A stretch of 64,000 bases of DNA from Cypionkella sp. GTDB lineage: Bacteria; Pseudomonadota; Alphaproteobacteria; Rhodobacterales; Rhodobacteraceae. The stretch spans positions 1 through 64,000 of the forward strand of contig NZ_JAQGKQ010000004.1 of assembly GCF_028290025.1 (NCBI RefSeq), given 5' to 3'. The notes beneath the pieces are model-generated. The model did no database searches. It saw nothing but the letters and a program-made list of their open reading frames with translations, and was not told the DNA's origin. Position numbers and translations under genes: made by a program. This document shows, in pieces, positions 34,857 to 45,030 of the stretch. Position 1 is the first letter of the stretch. Each line of letters begins with the position of its first letter.

Positions 34857-35198
34857 TCACCAGCCGCCGGGATTGCCGGGCTTGATGCTGCCGTGGCCTT
34901 CTTCGCCTGCTTCGCTCATCCAGACCACATGCGCGCCGTCGATCACCACCGACCAGCAATTCTCGGGGTCTTGGCCGTAAGCGAAGCACATCTTATCGCC
35001 CTTCACCGCCCATTTTCCTGTATAATCAGCGGCGTGCAGGCTGCCATCGGGTGCATAAAACTCGGCATAAGCCCCCGATGCCGACATGCTTCCGGTCACG
35101 GTATTGCCGACAAGCGCGCTGCGAATTGCATCACCGGTCGCCAGATCAGCCGCCCCGGCGGGCGTTGCCAGTAGCAAGAACGGCAGAATATAACGCAC
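34857..35198 (-). CDS. Small exported protein
   Basis: A 113-residue protein with a Sec signal peptide (MRYILPFLLLATPAGA, cut before ADLATG). The mature part is a small beta-rich domain: GNTVTGSMSASGAYAEFYAPDGSL, YTGKWAVKGDKMCFAYG, CWSVVIDGAHVVWMSEAG. Two Cys may form a disulphide. The pattern (polar strand repeats with GKW and CF) occurs in exported alphaproteobacterial proteins of unknown function. Role unknown. Confidence 0.8.
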   Translation of the reverse strand: MRYILPFLLLATPAGAADLATGDAIRSALVGNTVTGSMSASGAYAEFYAPDGSLHAADYTGKWAVKGDKMCFAYGQDPENCWSVVIDGAHVVWMSEAGEEGHGSIKPGNPGGW

Positions 35199-35256
35199 TT
35201 TTGAACCCCCTCGGTTACTGATAGCCTTACGCCTTCGCCCCGCGCCGTCAAGCCGC

Positions 35257-35958
35257 TTAAATTTGCGGCAAAGTCAGCCCAAGCCGCGCAGCCAACATCT
35301 CCAGCACCGCCCGAGCCTGCGTCCATTCGGCCGATCTACTGGCAAACAGCACCGCCTGACTTTGCAAAATCACAGAATCCGAAAGGATTTTCAAATGGTT
35401 CGCCCGCAAAGTCTCACCCGACGAGGTAATATCCGCAATCGCCTCGGCGGTCAGGTTTTTTACCGTGCCCTCAGTCGCCCCCTGGCTGTCCACCAACTGA
35501 TAATCCGCCACCCCCTGCGCCGTCAAAAACTCGCGCACCAGCCGATGATATTTCGTCGCAATCCGCAACCGAAACCCGTGCGTCGCCCGAAATGCCGCCG
35601 CCGCTGCGTCGAGATCATCAACGGTATCGACATCAATCCAACAGGCAGGCACGGCAATAATCAGATCGGCATAGCCAAAGCCCAAGGGCGCCAGTTCCGC
35701 CACCTGCACTTCCCAATCCGCCAGCTTATCGCGCACCAAATCGCTACCCGTGACGCCAAGATGTATCCGCCCCGCCGCCAGTTCGCGCGGGATTTCGCCC
35801 GCCGACAGCATCACCAACTCCACGCCCGCAATGCCTTCAACCGAGCCCGAATACTCCCGCTCCGCCCCGGTTTGCCGCATCACCACGCCACGACTTCCGA
35901 ACCACTCAAAGGTGTTTTCCATCAGCCGACCCTTCGAGGGCACCCCGATCTTCAACAT
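35257..35958 (-). CDS. hisG: ATP phosphoribosyltransferase, catalytic subunit (short form)
   Basis: HisG joins ATP and PRPP, the first step of histidine synthesis. At 233 residues it lacks the C-terminal regulatory domain of the long form, and so is the HisG-short type that works with HisZ. It opens [20 protein letters not shown]; the PRPP-binding region is YQLVDSQGATEGTVKNLTAEAI. Its ATG overlaps the hisZ stop by one base (TGATG), fitting a coupled complex. Feedback by histidine would act through HisZ. Confidence 0.95.
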   Translation of the reverse strand: MLKIGVPSKGRLMENTFEWFGSRGVVMRQTGAEREYSGSVEGIAGVELVMLSAGEIPRELAAGRIHLGVTGSDLVRDKLADWEVQVAELAPLGFGYADLIIAVPACWIDVDTVDDLDAAAAAFRATHGFRLRIATKYHRLVREFLTAQGVADYQLVDSQGATEGTVKNLTAEAIADITSSGETLRANHLKILSDSVILQSQAVLFASRSAEWTQARAVLEMLAARLGLTLPQI

Positions 35959-37079
35959 CAGACAGCCCCCCGCAATGCAGCCACAAGGTGAGGCCGAATG
36001 ATCCCCCCCACCGCCGGAATCGAGCGCCCCGCCCCCAGCACCGCCGTCAGCGCATCATAGCGCCCGCCCGTCGCCACCGCAGGCATATCCGCCGCATCGG
36101 CATGAAACGAAAACACAAACCCGTCGTAATACTCCATTGAGGTCCGCCCAAGGCTCGCCTCAAACGCCAAGGTGTCCACCGCCACCCCCCGCGCCCGCAA
36201 CGCCTCCAGCCGAGCCGCAAACCGATCCACCGCAGGCGCAATCGCTGGCAGCAGCGGAGTAATCCCGCGCAAATGCCCCAATGCCGCCTCAGCCGGAGCC
36301 TGCAACCCAAGCAAATCATACAACAAAGCCGCCTCGGGAGCCTTGATCGGCGCGGCTTCGGCATCCTCAATCAAAGCCTGCGCCCGCTCTGCAATATCTT
36401 CCGGCGCGCGCAGCCCGATAAACGCCCCCGCCGCTGCGATCAATTCATTCGGCGCACCGCCCGCCAACCGCTCCAGCAAAGCCACCCGCCCCGCAGGCAC
36501 CGCCGCCCGCCCGGCAAACCGATCCAGCAACGCCCGGAACCGTTTGGGTCGCCAGATATGCCGCAACAAAGCCGCCCGCCGCCGCTCGGTTGTATCAAGA
36601 CCCCGCACCGCAGCCATCAGAATCCCAATGTCGCCCGTCACCGCGCGCAGACCCAGCCCACTGACCAAACCTGCAAACAAAGCAAACACTTCCGCATCCG
36701 CCGCCTCGGGCGCATCGCGGTCAAACACCTCAAAGCCAACCTGCAGATACTCACTCGCCCTGTTGCCCAGATGCTCTTGCTTGCGGAAAACCTCGCCCAT
36801 GTAGCAATAGCGCGCCGGGTCCGCGCCATCCGCCATATGCGCCTGCACGACGGGCACGGTGAAGTCCGGCCGCAGCATCATTTCACCACGCAACGGGTCG
36901 GTCGTCACATAAGCCCGCGCCCGAATATCCTCGCCATAAAGGTCCAGCAGAGTCTCGGCTGGCAGCAGCAAATCAGCCTCCACCGCCACCGCCCCCGCCG
37001 CCTGAAACGCCGCAAACAGCCGCTCCGCCTCAGCCCGGATCGCCGCCTTGGTCACGGCTTGGCTCCCCGCCTTGCTCAT
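35958..37079 (-). CDS. hisZ: ATP phosphoribosyltransferase regulatory subunit
   Basis: HisZ is a catalytically inactive relative of histidyl-tRNA synthetase that forms the hetero-octameric ATP phosphoribosyltransferase with short HisG and gives it histidine sensitivity. The 373-residue protein shows the class II core: [18 protein letters not shown], the motif 2-like [29 protein letters not shown], then [30 protein letters not shown]. It lies between hisS and hisG with overlaps on both sides (4 bases with hisS). Confidence 0.93.
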   Translation of the reverse strand: MSKAGSQAVTKAAIRAEAERLFAAFQAAGAVAVEADLLLPAETLLDLYGEDIRARAYVTTDPLRGEMMLRPDFTVPVVQAHMADGADPARYCYMGEVFRKQEHLGNRASEYLQVGFEVFDRDAPEAADAEVFALFAGLVSGLGLRAVTGDIGILMAAVRGLDTTERRRAALLRHIWRPKRFRALLDRFAGRAAVPAGRVALLERLAGGAPNELIAAAGAFIGLRAPEDIAERAQALIEDAEAAPIKAPEAALLYDLLGLQAPAEAALGHLRGITPLLPAIAPAVDRFAARLEALRARGVAVDTLAFEASLGRTSMEYYDGFVFSFHADAADMPAVATGGRYDALTAVLGAGRSIPAVGGIIRPHLVAALRGAV

Positions 37080-38707
37080 TCCCCGAGCATCTTCCGCACC
37101 GCCGCCACCAGATCACCGCGCGGCACTTCCACCTGCGCAGGCTGATCTTTCCATTCTTCCAGCGTCGCGCTCTGAGCAATCTTCGCACCCAAAATCAAAT
37201 CTTTCAGGATCACGACGCCCTTCTCGGCCTCATTCCCGCCCTGAATAATCGCAATCGGAGACTGCCGTTTATCGGCATATTTCAACTGGTTACCGAAGTT
37301 CTTCGGATTGCCGAGATAAACCTCCGCACGGATACCGGCCGAGCGCAGCTCCCCCACCATCCCCATATAATCCGCCATCCGGTCGCGATCCATCACCGTC
37401 ACCACCACTGGCCCCGCCGTATCGCCCGCCAAGCGTCCCTTGGCAGCCAAAGCCGCGAGCAACCGATCCACCCCAATCGAAACCCCCGTTGCAGGCACCG
37501 CTTGCCCGGTAAAGCGCTTGACCAAATCATCATACCGCCCGCCGCCCGCCACCGAGCCGAAAGACCGCTTGCGGCCCTTCTCGTCGAGGATTTCAAAGGT
37601 CAGTTCAGCCTCATAAACCGGCCCCGTGTAGTAGCCGAGGCCACGTACGACGGACGGGTCGATTAAGATGCGTTCTGGGCCGTAACCTTGGGCTTCTAGT
37701 AAGCTAGCTATATCCGCCAGCTCGGCGACGCCCTCGGCCCCAATCTTCGAATGACCTACAATATCAACGAGCACACTTAGAACTTGTCGGTTCCAAATCT
37801 TGCTGGTTTCGATTGATCTCCAAAAAGCGCTTATGTGGGTGTTATTGTCGTATGCTGCGACCCTAAGCGGCGAAGCAACTTCTTCAGGAACCGACTTGCT
37901 CATTCTGATTAGCTGCTTCTTGGCAGTCTCGTTTACTTGCACAAAGCCCATCAGTACGCTTTGTTGCGCAACGCTCAGCCCTGCCCCTTTGGTGAAATCC
38001 CCGCTCTCATCCTTTCTACCTTCGCCCAGAAGCGCTCGCACGCCCTCCTCACCCAAGCGATCAATCTTATCTATTGCGCGCAGCACGACGCCACGCTCTG
38101 CAGCAAACCGTTCGGGGTCTGATGGGTCCAGCACCCCCGCCATTTCCATCACACCGTTCAGAACCTTGCGATTGTTGACCTTGATCACATAATCGCCGCG
38201 CTCAATCCCAACAGCCTCCAGCGCATCCGACAACATCGCGCAAATCTCAGCATCCGCAGCAACGCTCGCCGACCCAACCGTATCCGCATCGCATTGATAA
38301 AACTGCCGAAACCGCCCCGGTCCCGGTTTTTCATTGCGCCACACCGGACCCATCGCGAACCGCCGATACGGAGACGGCAAATCATTGCGATACTGCGCTG
38401 CCACCCGCGCCAAAGGCGCTGTCAGGTCATAGCGCAAAGCCAGCCAATCGGCATCCTCATCCTGCCAGCCGAACACACCCTCGTTAGGCCGATCGACATC
38501 GGGCAGGAACTTGCCCAAAGCCTCGACAGTCTCAACGGCAGAAGTCTCCAAAGGATCAAAGCCATAGCGATGATAAACCTCGGCAATCTTGTCCAGCATT
38601 GCCTTGCGGGCGGTGACCTCCGCGCCAAAGTAATCGCGGAACCCCTTGGGGGTCTCGGCGCGCGGACGACGCACCGATTTTGGAGCGGTGGTTTTATCAT
38701 TTGCCAT
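37076..38707 (-). CDS. hisS: Histidyl-tRNA synthetase
   Basis: HisS charges tRNA-His with histidine. The class II motifs are visible: [26 protein letters not shown], motif 2 [24 protein letters not shown], the histidine-binding [14 protein letters not shown] and motif 3 [13 protein letters not shown]. At 543 residues it is longer than the 420-residue E. coli type, with a longer insertion domain (about residues 215-340), usual for the alphaproteobacterial form. DNA for that stretch (about 37690-38060) is visibly AT-richer than the rest of the gene. It heads the hisS-hisZ-hisG operon. Confidence 0.95.
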   Translation of the reverse strand: MANDKTTAPKSVRRPRAETPKGFRDYFGAEVTARKAMLDKIAEVYHRYGFDPLETSAVETVEALGKFLPDVDRPNEGVFGWQDEDADWLALRYDLTAPLARVAAQYRNDLPSPYRRFAMGPVWRNEKPGPGRFRQFYQCDADTVGSASVAADAEICAMLSDALEAVGIERGDYVIKVNNRKVLNGVMEMAGVLDPSDPERFAAERGVVLRAIDKIDRLGEEGVRALLGEGRKDESGDFTKGAGLSVAQQSVLMGFVQVNETAKKQLIRMSKSVPEEVASPLRVAAYDNNTHISAFWRSIETSKIWNRQVLSVLVDIVGHSKIGAEGVAELADIASLLEAQGYGPERILIDPSVVRGLGYYTGPVYEAELTFEILDEKGRKRSFGSVAGGGRYDDLVKRFTGQAVPATGVSIGVDRLLAALAAKGRLAGDTAGPVVVTVMDRDRMADYMGMVGELRSAGIRAEVYLGNPKNFGNQLKYADKRQSPIAIIQGGNEAEKGVVILKDLILGAKIAQSATLEEWKDQPAQVEVPRGDLVAAVRKMLGE

Positions 38708-38779
38708 AGCTTACAGCCTTCGCTTTTTCTCGCGCTCCGTGTAACGGATGGGGACACGCGCAGCAAGCAGGGGACGGCG

Positions 38780-38977
38780 ATGGACAACACGCGATCACTC
38801 GAAGAACGCATCGCCCATCTCACCCGTGCGGTGGAAGACCTGTCGGATGTGGTGGCTAGGCAGTCGAAAGACCTAGACCGCCTGCTGCGCCTGACGCAAC
38901 TTTTGGCGGAACGTGAGGCAGAGCGTGAAGGCAACGGCCAAGCACCCGAAGCCAACGTCCGCCCACCGCACTGGTAG
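38780..38977 (+). CDS. slyX: SlyX family protein
   Basis: A 65-residue protein that is almost one long coiled coil: LEERIAHLTRAVEDLSDVVARQ, then DLDRLLRLTQLLAEREAERE, ending in the proline-rich PPHW tail typical of SlyX. The start at 38780 follows GGGGACGGCG. The frame is open much further upstream, but that part is antisense to hisS. Function of SlyX is poorly known. Confidence 0.85.
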   Translation: MDNTRSLEERIAHLTRAVEDLSDVVARQSKDLDRLLRLTQLLAEREAEREGNGQAPEANVRPPHW

Positions 38978-38995
38978 GCAGGAGATTGGGGTAAA

Positions 38996-39757
38996 TTACA
39001 TCGTAGCCAACCGATACAACGCCACGCCCAGCGCGAACGCGCCAACGGCAATCGTAAGCGGCTTACGCGGGGCCATCTTCGCCAGATAGCCGCCAAAAAA
39101 CGCCGCAGGCAGGCCACCCAAGGCCAAGCCAAACACTGTCATCCGCACTTGGCTCCAGTCGGTTTCCTCGCCCCACCAGCCGAAGTAATAGGCCACGCCC
39201 AGCGCGGTAAACACCACGAAGCTGACGATAAACTCCGAGAAGTTCGTCGAGCCAATCGCATAGCGCGACTCCACACCCGAGCCGAGCAGCCCCGTGTTCA
39301 CAATCGGCCCCCACGACCCGCCAATGCCCTCAATCACTCCGCCCGCAAAGCCAATGCCCTGAAAACGCCGGGTTTTCACCGCCCGCACCGCAACGCCCTT
39401 AAAGCCTCGATAGATGATGTAGCTGCCCATCAGCACCAGATAAAAGTTCACCAGATATTGCAACGCATGGCCCTTCAGCCCCGACAACAGCGTAGCCCCC
39501 AATATCCCGCCAATCGAGCCGAACACCGCCAAAGCCCCGACAATCCGCCAATCAATGTTCTTGTGATACAGGTTCGACAGCGCCGCCGTGCCACCCGTCG
39601 GCAGCTTCGCCGCATTGACCGAGGCGGAAACCAGTGGCGGCGGCACCCCTTGCGCCAGCAGAACCGCCGAGGAGATCACCCCAAACCCCATGCCCAAAGA
39701 CCCGTCGATCAACTGCGCAATGAACCCGATCAGGGCATAGTCCCACAAACTGTCCAT
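38996..39757 (-). CDS. TauE/SafE family sulphite/sulphonate exporter-like permease (TSUP)
   Basis: A 253-residue membrane protein of the TSUP (TauE/SafE) family with about eight hydrophobic segments in two repeats. Family motifs are QLIDGSLGMGFGVISSAVLL near the start and GVIEGIGGSWGPIVNTGLLG in the middle. The ATG at 39757 has AGGTGG 8 bases upstream; twenty residues of further open frame before it are not supported. It may export sulphite or an organic sulphur anion; no sulphur genes are nearby. It converges with slyX. Confidence 0.87.
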   Translation of the reverse strand: MDSLWDYALIGFIAQLIDGSLGMGFGVISSAVLLAQGVPPPLVSASVNAAKLPTGGTAALSNLYHKNIDWRIVGALAVFGSIGGILGATLLSGLKGHALQYLVNFYLVLMGSYIIYRGFKGVAVRAVKTRRFQGIGFAGGVIEGIGGSWGPIVNTGLLGSGVESRYAIGSTNFSEFIVSFVVFTALGVAYYFGWWGEETDWSQVRMTVFGLALGGLPAAFFGGYLAKMAPRKPLTIAVGAFALGVALYRLATM

Positions 39758-39916
39758 ACTGATTCCACCTCTTAATGACGCATTTTGCACCAGATGCTTA
39801 CCGGCCCACACCAGCAAACAACCACTTTATTCTCTTTGGCAAAGATTGACCCGTCATGCCAGCCCTTGAGGCGCAAAAGCCTCAGAACCCAGCCCGCGTT
39901 GCTCAGAAGTTAGGCG

Positions 39917-42900
39917 TCAGACCTCTTCCACCATCACCACGCCCTGCATCGCCTTGATCGCGCCCTTGATTTGCGCGGTCACCGGATAGCTTTGCGGCAG
40001 CGTCAGATCAATCTCGCGGCCCTGATCGTCCGGCACACAAAGCGTGATCTGCGCCTTGTTGCGCCCCTCCACCTTGGCCAAAAGCATGGCAATAGACACC
40101 GCCGCCTCAGCCCGGTTCAAATGGATGCGCAGCGCCTGCGCCCCCGCCGCATCCGCCACCTGATCAATCGGCTGCACCGCATTGGCGAGCAGTTTCAGCG
40201 TGTCGCCCTCCAGCTCAGCCTTCACCGTCAGGACCACATTGCGCCCCGGCTCCAGCAGATCGCGCGCGGCTTCCAGCGTATCCGAGAAAACCGTCACCTC
40301 ATAAAGCCCGGTCGGATCGGACAGCGACACAAAGGCAAAGCGATTGCCCTTCGCCGATTTGCGCTCTTGCTTCGACGACACCGAGCCTGCAATTTTGGCG
40401 ATACACGCCCCACGCTCGGCTTTCAGCGTCACTTCCGTCAGGGTTAAAACATCCCGGCGTTTCAGCGCCGACATATAGTCATCCAGCGGATGCCCCGACA
40501 GATAAAACCCAATCGCCAGATGCTCTTGCGTCAACCGCTCCACCGGCAACCAATCATCGCGGAATGCCAGACGCGGTTCAGGAATATCCGCGCCAGCCTC
40601 ACCGAACAGACTGACTTGGTTAGAGGATTGCGCCTCATGGATCGCCGCCGAATAAGCCACCAGCGCATCCAACGCCTCAAACACCCGCGCCCGATTGCCA
40701 TCGAGCACATCAAACGCCCCGGCCCGCGCCAGCATCTCCAACGGACGCTTGCCGACCCGCTTCATATCCACCCGTCGCGCAAAATCGAACAGAGTCGCAA
40801 ACGGCTTCAGGCCCCGCGCCGTCACGATCAACCCCATCGCCTCCGGCCCGACCCCCTTCAGCGCGCCCAGAGCATAAACCACCGCCCCATCGCGCACCGA
40901 GAACGTCGCAAGCGATGCATTCACACAAGGCGCGACCGTCTTGATACCCAGCTTGCCAATCTCGCGCTTATAAACCGCTAGCTTGTCGGTCAGATGAATA
41001 TCGCAGTTCATCACCCCGGCCATAAACTCAACCGGATGGTTCGCCTTCAGCCAAGCGGTCTGATAACTAACCACCGCATAGGCCGCCGCGTGGGATTTGT
41101 TAAAGCCGTAGTTGGCAAATTTCTCCAGCAAGTCAAAGACTTCACCCGCCTTCTTCGCATCAACATTATGCGTCTTCTTCGCACCCTCGACAAACTTCGG
41201 CCGCTCCTTCGCCATCTCCTCCGCGATCTTTTTACCCATCGCGCGACGCAGCAAATCCGCGCCCCCCAGAGAATATCCCCCCATCACCTGAGCGATCTGC
41301 ATAACCTGCTCTTGGTAAACGATAATCCCCTGCGTCTCGGCAAGAATATGGTCAATCGTCGGGTGAATAGACTCCAAGTCTTTCAGCCCGTTCTTAACCT
41401 CACAATAGGTCGGGATGTTCTCCATCGGCCCCGGTCGATACAGCGCCACCAAGGCCACAATATCCTCGATGCAGGTCGGCTTCATCCGCCGCAAAGCATC
41501 CATCATGCCGCTGGATTCCACCTGAAACACCGCGACCGTCTTCGCCGCCGCATAAAGCTCATACGATGCCTTATCGTCCAACGGAATAAGCCCGATGTCG
41601 TTCTCCGCCCCCGGTTTCGCCTCGTAAAGCACCCGGCCATCGGCGGCCTTATTCAACGCGCGCCCGCCGTCGATAATCTGATCAATCGCATTCTGAATCA
41701 CCGTCAGCGTCTTCAGCCCAAGAAAATCGAACTTCACCAGCCCCGCTTGTTCCACCCATTTCATGTTGAACTGCGTCGCAGGCATGTCCGATTTCGGGTC
41801 TTGATAGAGCGGCACCAATTCATCCAGCGGACGATCGCCAATCACCACCCCGGCCGCATGAGTGGAGGCGTTGCGATACAGCCCCTCAAGCTGCGCGCCA
41901 TAATTCAACAGCCGCGCAACCACTTCCTCTTTCGCCGCCTCGCGCAGCCGAGGCTCATCCGCCAACGCTTTGGTAATGCTGACAGGTTTCACCCCCTCCA
42001 CCGGGATCATCTTCGACAGCCGGTCCACCTGCCCATAAGACATCTGCAACACCCGACCCACATCGCGCACCGCCGCTTTCGACAGCAACGCGCCGAAGGT
42101 GATGATCTGCCCGACCTTATCGCGGCCATACTTGGCTTGGACGTATTGAATAACCTCGCCCCGGCGATCCATGCAGAAGTCGATGTCAAAGTCGGGCATA
42201 CTGACCCGCTCAGGGTTCAAAAACCGCTCAAACAGCAAGGCGTAACGCAGCGGATCAAGGTCAGTGATCGTCAGCGCATAAGCCACCAAAGACCCCGCAC
42301 CCGACCCCCGCCCCGGCCCCACCGGAATACCCCGTTTCTTCGCCCAGCCAATAAAATCCGCCACGATCAGGAAATAGCCCGGAAACCCCATCTTCTCGAT
42401 GATCCCGAGCTCAAAATCCAACCGCGCCTGATATTCCTCCACCGTCACCGCATGAGGAATAATCGCCAGCCGAGCCTGCAATCCCTCATTGGCCTGACGC
42501 CTGAGCTCATTCACCTCATCATCGGCAAACTTCGGCAGGATCGGATTGCGCTTGAACGCCGCAAACGCACAGCGCCGCGCGATCTCCACCGTATTTTCCA
42601 CCGCCTCTGGCAGATCGGCGAACAGCGTCACCATCTCGGCCTCGGTCTTGAAATAATGCTGCGGCGTTAACCGTCTACGAGGTTGCTGCTGATCGACATA
42701 AGCCCCCTCCGCAATGCAGATCAGCGCATCATGCGCCTCATACATCGTCGCCGCCGGAAAATAGACGTCATTGGTCGCCACCAGCGGCAGGTCCAGCTCA
42801 TACGCCGTCTCAATAAACCACCGCTCCGTCGCGCTTTCGGCATCCGTCAGCCGCCCGCCCTCACCCGGATGACGCTGCAATTCGACATACAACCGCCCCG

Positions 42901-43399
42901 GATAGGCCGCAGCCAACCGCTCCAACAACACCCGAGCCTTAGGCAACTGCGCCGTCTGCACCAACCGCCCCAAAGGCCCATCCGCCCCGCCCGTCAAACA
43001 GATCAACCCGCCCGAATACCGCTCCAACTCGGCAACCGTCACCTCCGGCAAAGCCCCAGCCTTGTCGATATACAGACAAGAGTTCAGCTTCATCAGGTTC
43101 ATATAACCCGCTTCATTCTGCGCCAGCAAAACCATCGAAGCCGCAGCCTTCAGCTTCTCCCCCGCCACCCCCGGATCATAAGCCACCGAGACCTGACACC
43201 CCACAATCGGCTGCAAACCTGCATCACGCGCGTAAACCGAAAACTCCAACGCCGCGAACATGTTATTGCTATCCGTCACCGCCACCGCAGGCATCTGATG
43301 CTTCACGCAAAGCTTGATCAATGCCTTCACGGGCACGGCACCCTCCAACAACGAATGTTCGGTATGGGTGCGCAGATGGATGAATCGAGGTGCTGACAT
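39917..43399 (-). CDS. dnaE: DNA polymerase III subunit alpha
   Basis: DnaE is the catalytic subunit of the replicative polymerase. The 1160-residue protein has the PHP domain at the N-terminus (FIHLRTHTEHSLLEGAVPVKAL). The polymerase core has VGPGRGSGAGSLVAYAL and the catalytic acids in MPDFDIDFCMDRRGEV near residue 402. The helix-hairpin-helix and OB regions follow (MKRVGKRPLEMLARAGAFD; IAGSVSSKQERKSAKGNRFAFVSL). This is the DnaE1 form rather than the error-prone ImuC type, judged by length and the PHP sequence. It stands alone on its strand. Confidence 0.97.
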   Translation of the reverse strand: MSAPRFIHLRTHTEHSLLEGAVPVKALIKLCVKHQMPAVAVTDSNNMFAALEFSVYARDAGLQPIVGCQVSVAYDPGVAGEKLKAAASMVLLAQNEAGYMNLMKLNSCLYIDKAGALPEVTVAELERYSGGLICLTGGADGPLGRLVQTAQLPKARVLLERLAAAYPGRLYVELQRHPGEGGRLTDAESATERWFIETAYELDLPLVATNDVYFPAATMYEAHDALICIAEGAYVDQQQPRRRLTPQHYFKTEAEMVTLFADLPEAVENTVEIARRCAFAAFKRNPILPKFADDEVNELRRQANEGLQARLAIIPHAVTVEEYQARLDFELGIIEKMGFPGYFLIVADFIGWAKKRGIPVGPGRGSGAGSLVAYALTITDLDPLRYALLFERFLNPERVSMPDFDIDFCMDRRGEVIQYVQAKYGRDKVGQIITFGALLSKAAVRDVGRVLQMSYGQVDRLSKMIPVEGVKPVSITKALADEPRLREAAKEEVVARLLNYGAQLEGLYRNASTHAAGVVIGDRPLDELVPLYQDPKSDMPATQFNMKWVEQAGLVKFDFLGLKTLTVIQNAIDQIIDGGRALNKAADGRVLYEAKPGAENDIGLIPLDDKASYELYAAAKTVAVFQVESSGMMDALRRMKPTCIEDIVALVALYRPGPMENIPTYCEVKNGLKDLESIHPTIDHILAETQGIIVYQEQVMQIAQVMGGYSLGGADLLRRAMGKKIAEEMAKERPKFVEGAKKTHNVDAKKAGEVFDLLEKFANYGFNKSHAAAYAVVSYQTAWLKANHPVEFMAGVMNCDIHLTDKLAVYKREIGKLGIKTVAPCVNASLATFSVRDGAVVYALGALKGVGPEAMGLIVTARGLKPFATLFDFARRVDMKRVGKRPLEMLARAGAFDVLDGNRARVFEALDALVAYSAAIHEAQSSNQVSLFGEAGADIPEPRLAFRDDWLPVERLTQEHLAIGFYLSGHPLDDYMSALKRRDVLTLTEVTLKAERGACIAKIAGSVSSKQERKSAKGNRFAFVSLSDPTGLYEVTVFSDTLEAARDLLEPGRNVVLTVKAELEGDTLKLLANAVQPIDQVADAAGAQALRIHLNRAEAAVSIAMLLAKVEGRNKAQITLCVPDDQGREIDLTLPQSYPVTAQIKGAIKAMQGVVMVEEV

Positions 43400-43626
43400 G
43401 GGCCTAGCCTAAACAACCAGCAGCCAGAACAAAACCCCGCCCGATTGCTCGGCAAATCCTGAAACTGCTTTGTGCATCGCCAAGAAGGTAGTGCTTGCCA
43501 AACCAACGCAAGGCAGGCTTGATAAAGCAATACGTTAGACCAATCTAAAGGCCAGCGCCCCCGCTTTACGCCGCATCGGGCGGGCGCGCGACAGGCTGAT
43601 ACCAAAAGACCGCGGCAGGATGAACC

Positions 43627-45030
43627 ATGACCGAGACAGCGTTTCTCTTGAACGGAACGCCGGTGCGCATCGCGGGCGGCAGCCCGACGCGCACCCTTTT
43701 GGAATACCTGCGCGAAGATAAATCGCTCTGCGGCACCAAAGAGGGCTGCAACGAAGGCGATTGCGGCGCCTGCACAGTAATGGTCACCGACGCGAACGGC
43801 CCGAAAGCCCTGAACGCCTGCATATTGTTCCTTCCGCAACTGCACGGCAAAGCCGTCCGCACCGTCGAAGGCATCTCCGGCCCGAACGGCGAACTCCACC
43901 CCGTCCAGTCCGAGATGATCGCCCACCACGGCAGCCAATGCGGCTTTTGCACCCCCGGTTTCATCGCCTCAATGGCCACCGCCCACACGCAAGGCCGCAC
44001 CGATCACGACACCACCCTCGCCGGAAACCTCTGCCGTTGCACCGGCTACGCCCCCATCATCCGCGCCGCCATCGCCGCCTCCACCACCCCAATCCCCGAC
44101 TGGATGCACACCGACAAGGTCATCCTCTCTGCGGAAATATCCTCGGAGGGGTCCGGGGAGGCAGACAGCCTCCCCGGCGCGTTCCACCCACGCAACTCCG
44201 ATGATCTCGCCGACTGGTATGTCAAAAACCCCACCGCCACGCTAATCGCGGGGGCCACCGATGTCGGCCTCTGGGTCACCAAACAACTCCGCGACCTCGG
44301 CCAAGTAGCCTTCCTCAACGCCGTCACCGACCTGCAACAGATCGAGCACTCCCCCGGCCAACTCCACATCGGCGCTGCCGTCACCATCGCCCAACTGCGC
44401 GAAGCCCTGCTCCCACTGCACCCGTCCTTCGCCGAAATGCTGCGCCGCTACGCCTCCGAGCAAATCCGCAACGCCGCCACAATCGGCGGCAACATCGCCA
44501 ACGGCTCGCCGATCGGCGACGGCCCGCCCGCCCTGATCGCCCTCGGCGCCACCCTCCACCTGCGCAAAGGCGACGAAATCCGCACCATCCCGCTTGAGTC
44601 GTTCTTCATCGAATACCGCAAACAAGACCGCCACCCCGGCGAGTTCGTGGCCGGCATCACCATCCCCTCCACCGCGCCAAACCTACGCTGCTACAAACTT
44701 ACCAAACGCTTCGACCAAGACATCTCCGCCGTGCTCGGCTGCTTCAACATCACCACCGAAAGCGGTCAAATCACAGCCGCTCGCATCGCCTTCGGCGGCA
44801 TGGCCGGCATCCCGAAACGCGCCACCCATGTCGAAAACGCCATCCTAAACAAACCCTTCACCTTCGAGACCCTGCAAGCTGCCCTCCCCCGGTTCACCCA
44901 AGATTTCCAACCCCTCACCGACATGCGCGCCTCCGCCACCTACCGCCTGACCACCGCGCAAAACCTGCTCATCCGCTACTTCCACGACCTCGCAGGCACC
45001 AAAACCAACGTGTTGGAGGTCGCACTATGA
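43627..45030 (+). CDS. xdhA: Xanthine dehydrogenase small subunit (FeS and FAD)
   Basis: XdhA carries electrons from the molybdenum site to NAD+. The N-terminal 2Fe-2S domain has C41, C46 and C49 in KEGCNEGDCGACTV; the second cluster is in QCGFCTPGF and NLCRCTGYAPIIRAA. From about residue 180 the FAD domain begins (ATLIAGATDVGLWV, ATIGGNIANGSPIGDGPPAL). The 467-residue length is normal. An AGGA site precedes the ATG at 43627. It overlaps xdhB by ATGA. Confidence 0.96.
   Translation: MTETAFLLNGTPVRIAGGSPTRTLLEYLREDKSLCGTKEGCNEGDCGACTVMVTDANGPKALNACILFLPQLHGKAVRTVEGISGPNGELHPVQSEMIAHHGSQCGFCTPGFIASMATAHTQGRTDHDTTLAGNLCRCTGYAPIIRAAIAASTTPIPDWMHTDKVILSAEISSEGSGEADSLPGAFHPRNSDDLADWYVKNPTATLIAGATDVGLWVTKQLRDLGQVAFLNAVTDLQQIEHSPGQLHIGAAVTIAQLREALLPLHPSFAEMLRRYASEQIRNAATIGGNIANGSPIGDGPPALIALGATLHLRKGDEIRTIPLESFFIEYRKQDRHPGEFVAGITIPSTAPNLRCYKLTKRFDQDISAVLGCFNITTESGQITAARIAFGGMAGIPKRATHVENAILNKPFTFETLQAALPRFTQDFQPLTDMRASATYRLTTAQNLLIRYFHDLAGTKTNVLEVAL

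Noticed and set aside
38294-38977. 227-codon plus-strand frame ending with the SlyX sequence
   Set aside because: Only the last 65 codons are protein-like; the upstream part is antisense to hisS. The SlyX start is the ATG at 38780.
40994-42670. Long open frame (558 codons) on the plus strand
   Set aside because: It lies wholly antisense to dnaE, is rich in Arg, His and Gln as shadow frames of GC-rich genes are, and shows no domain.
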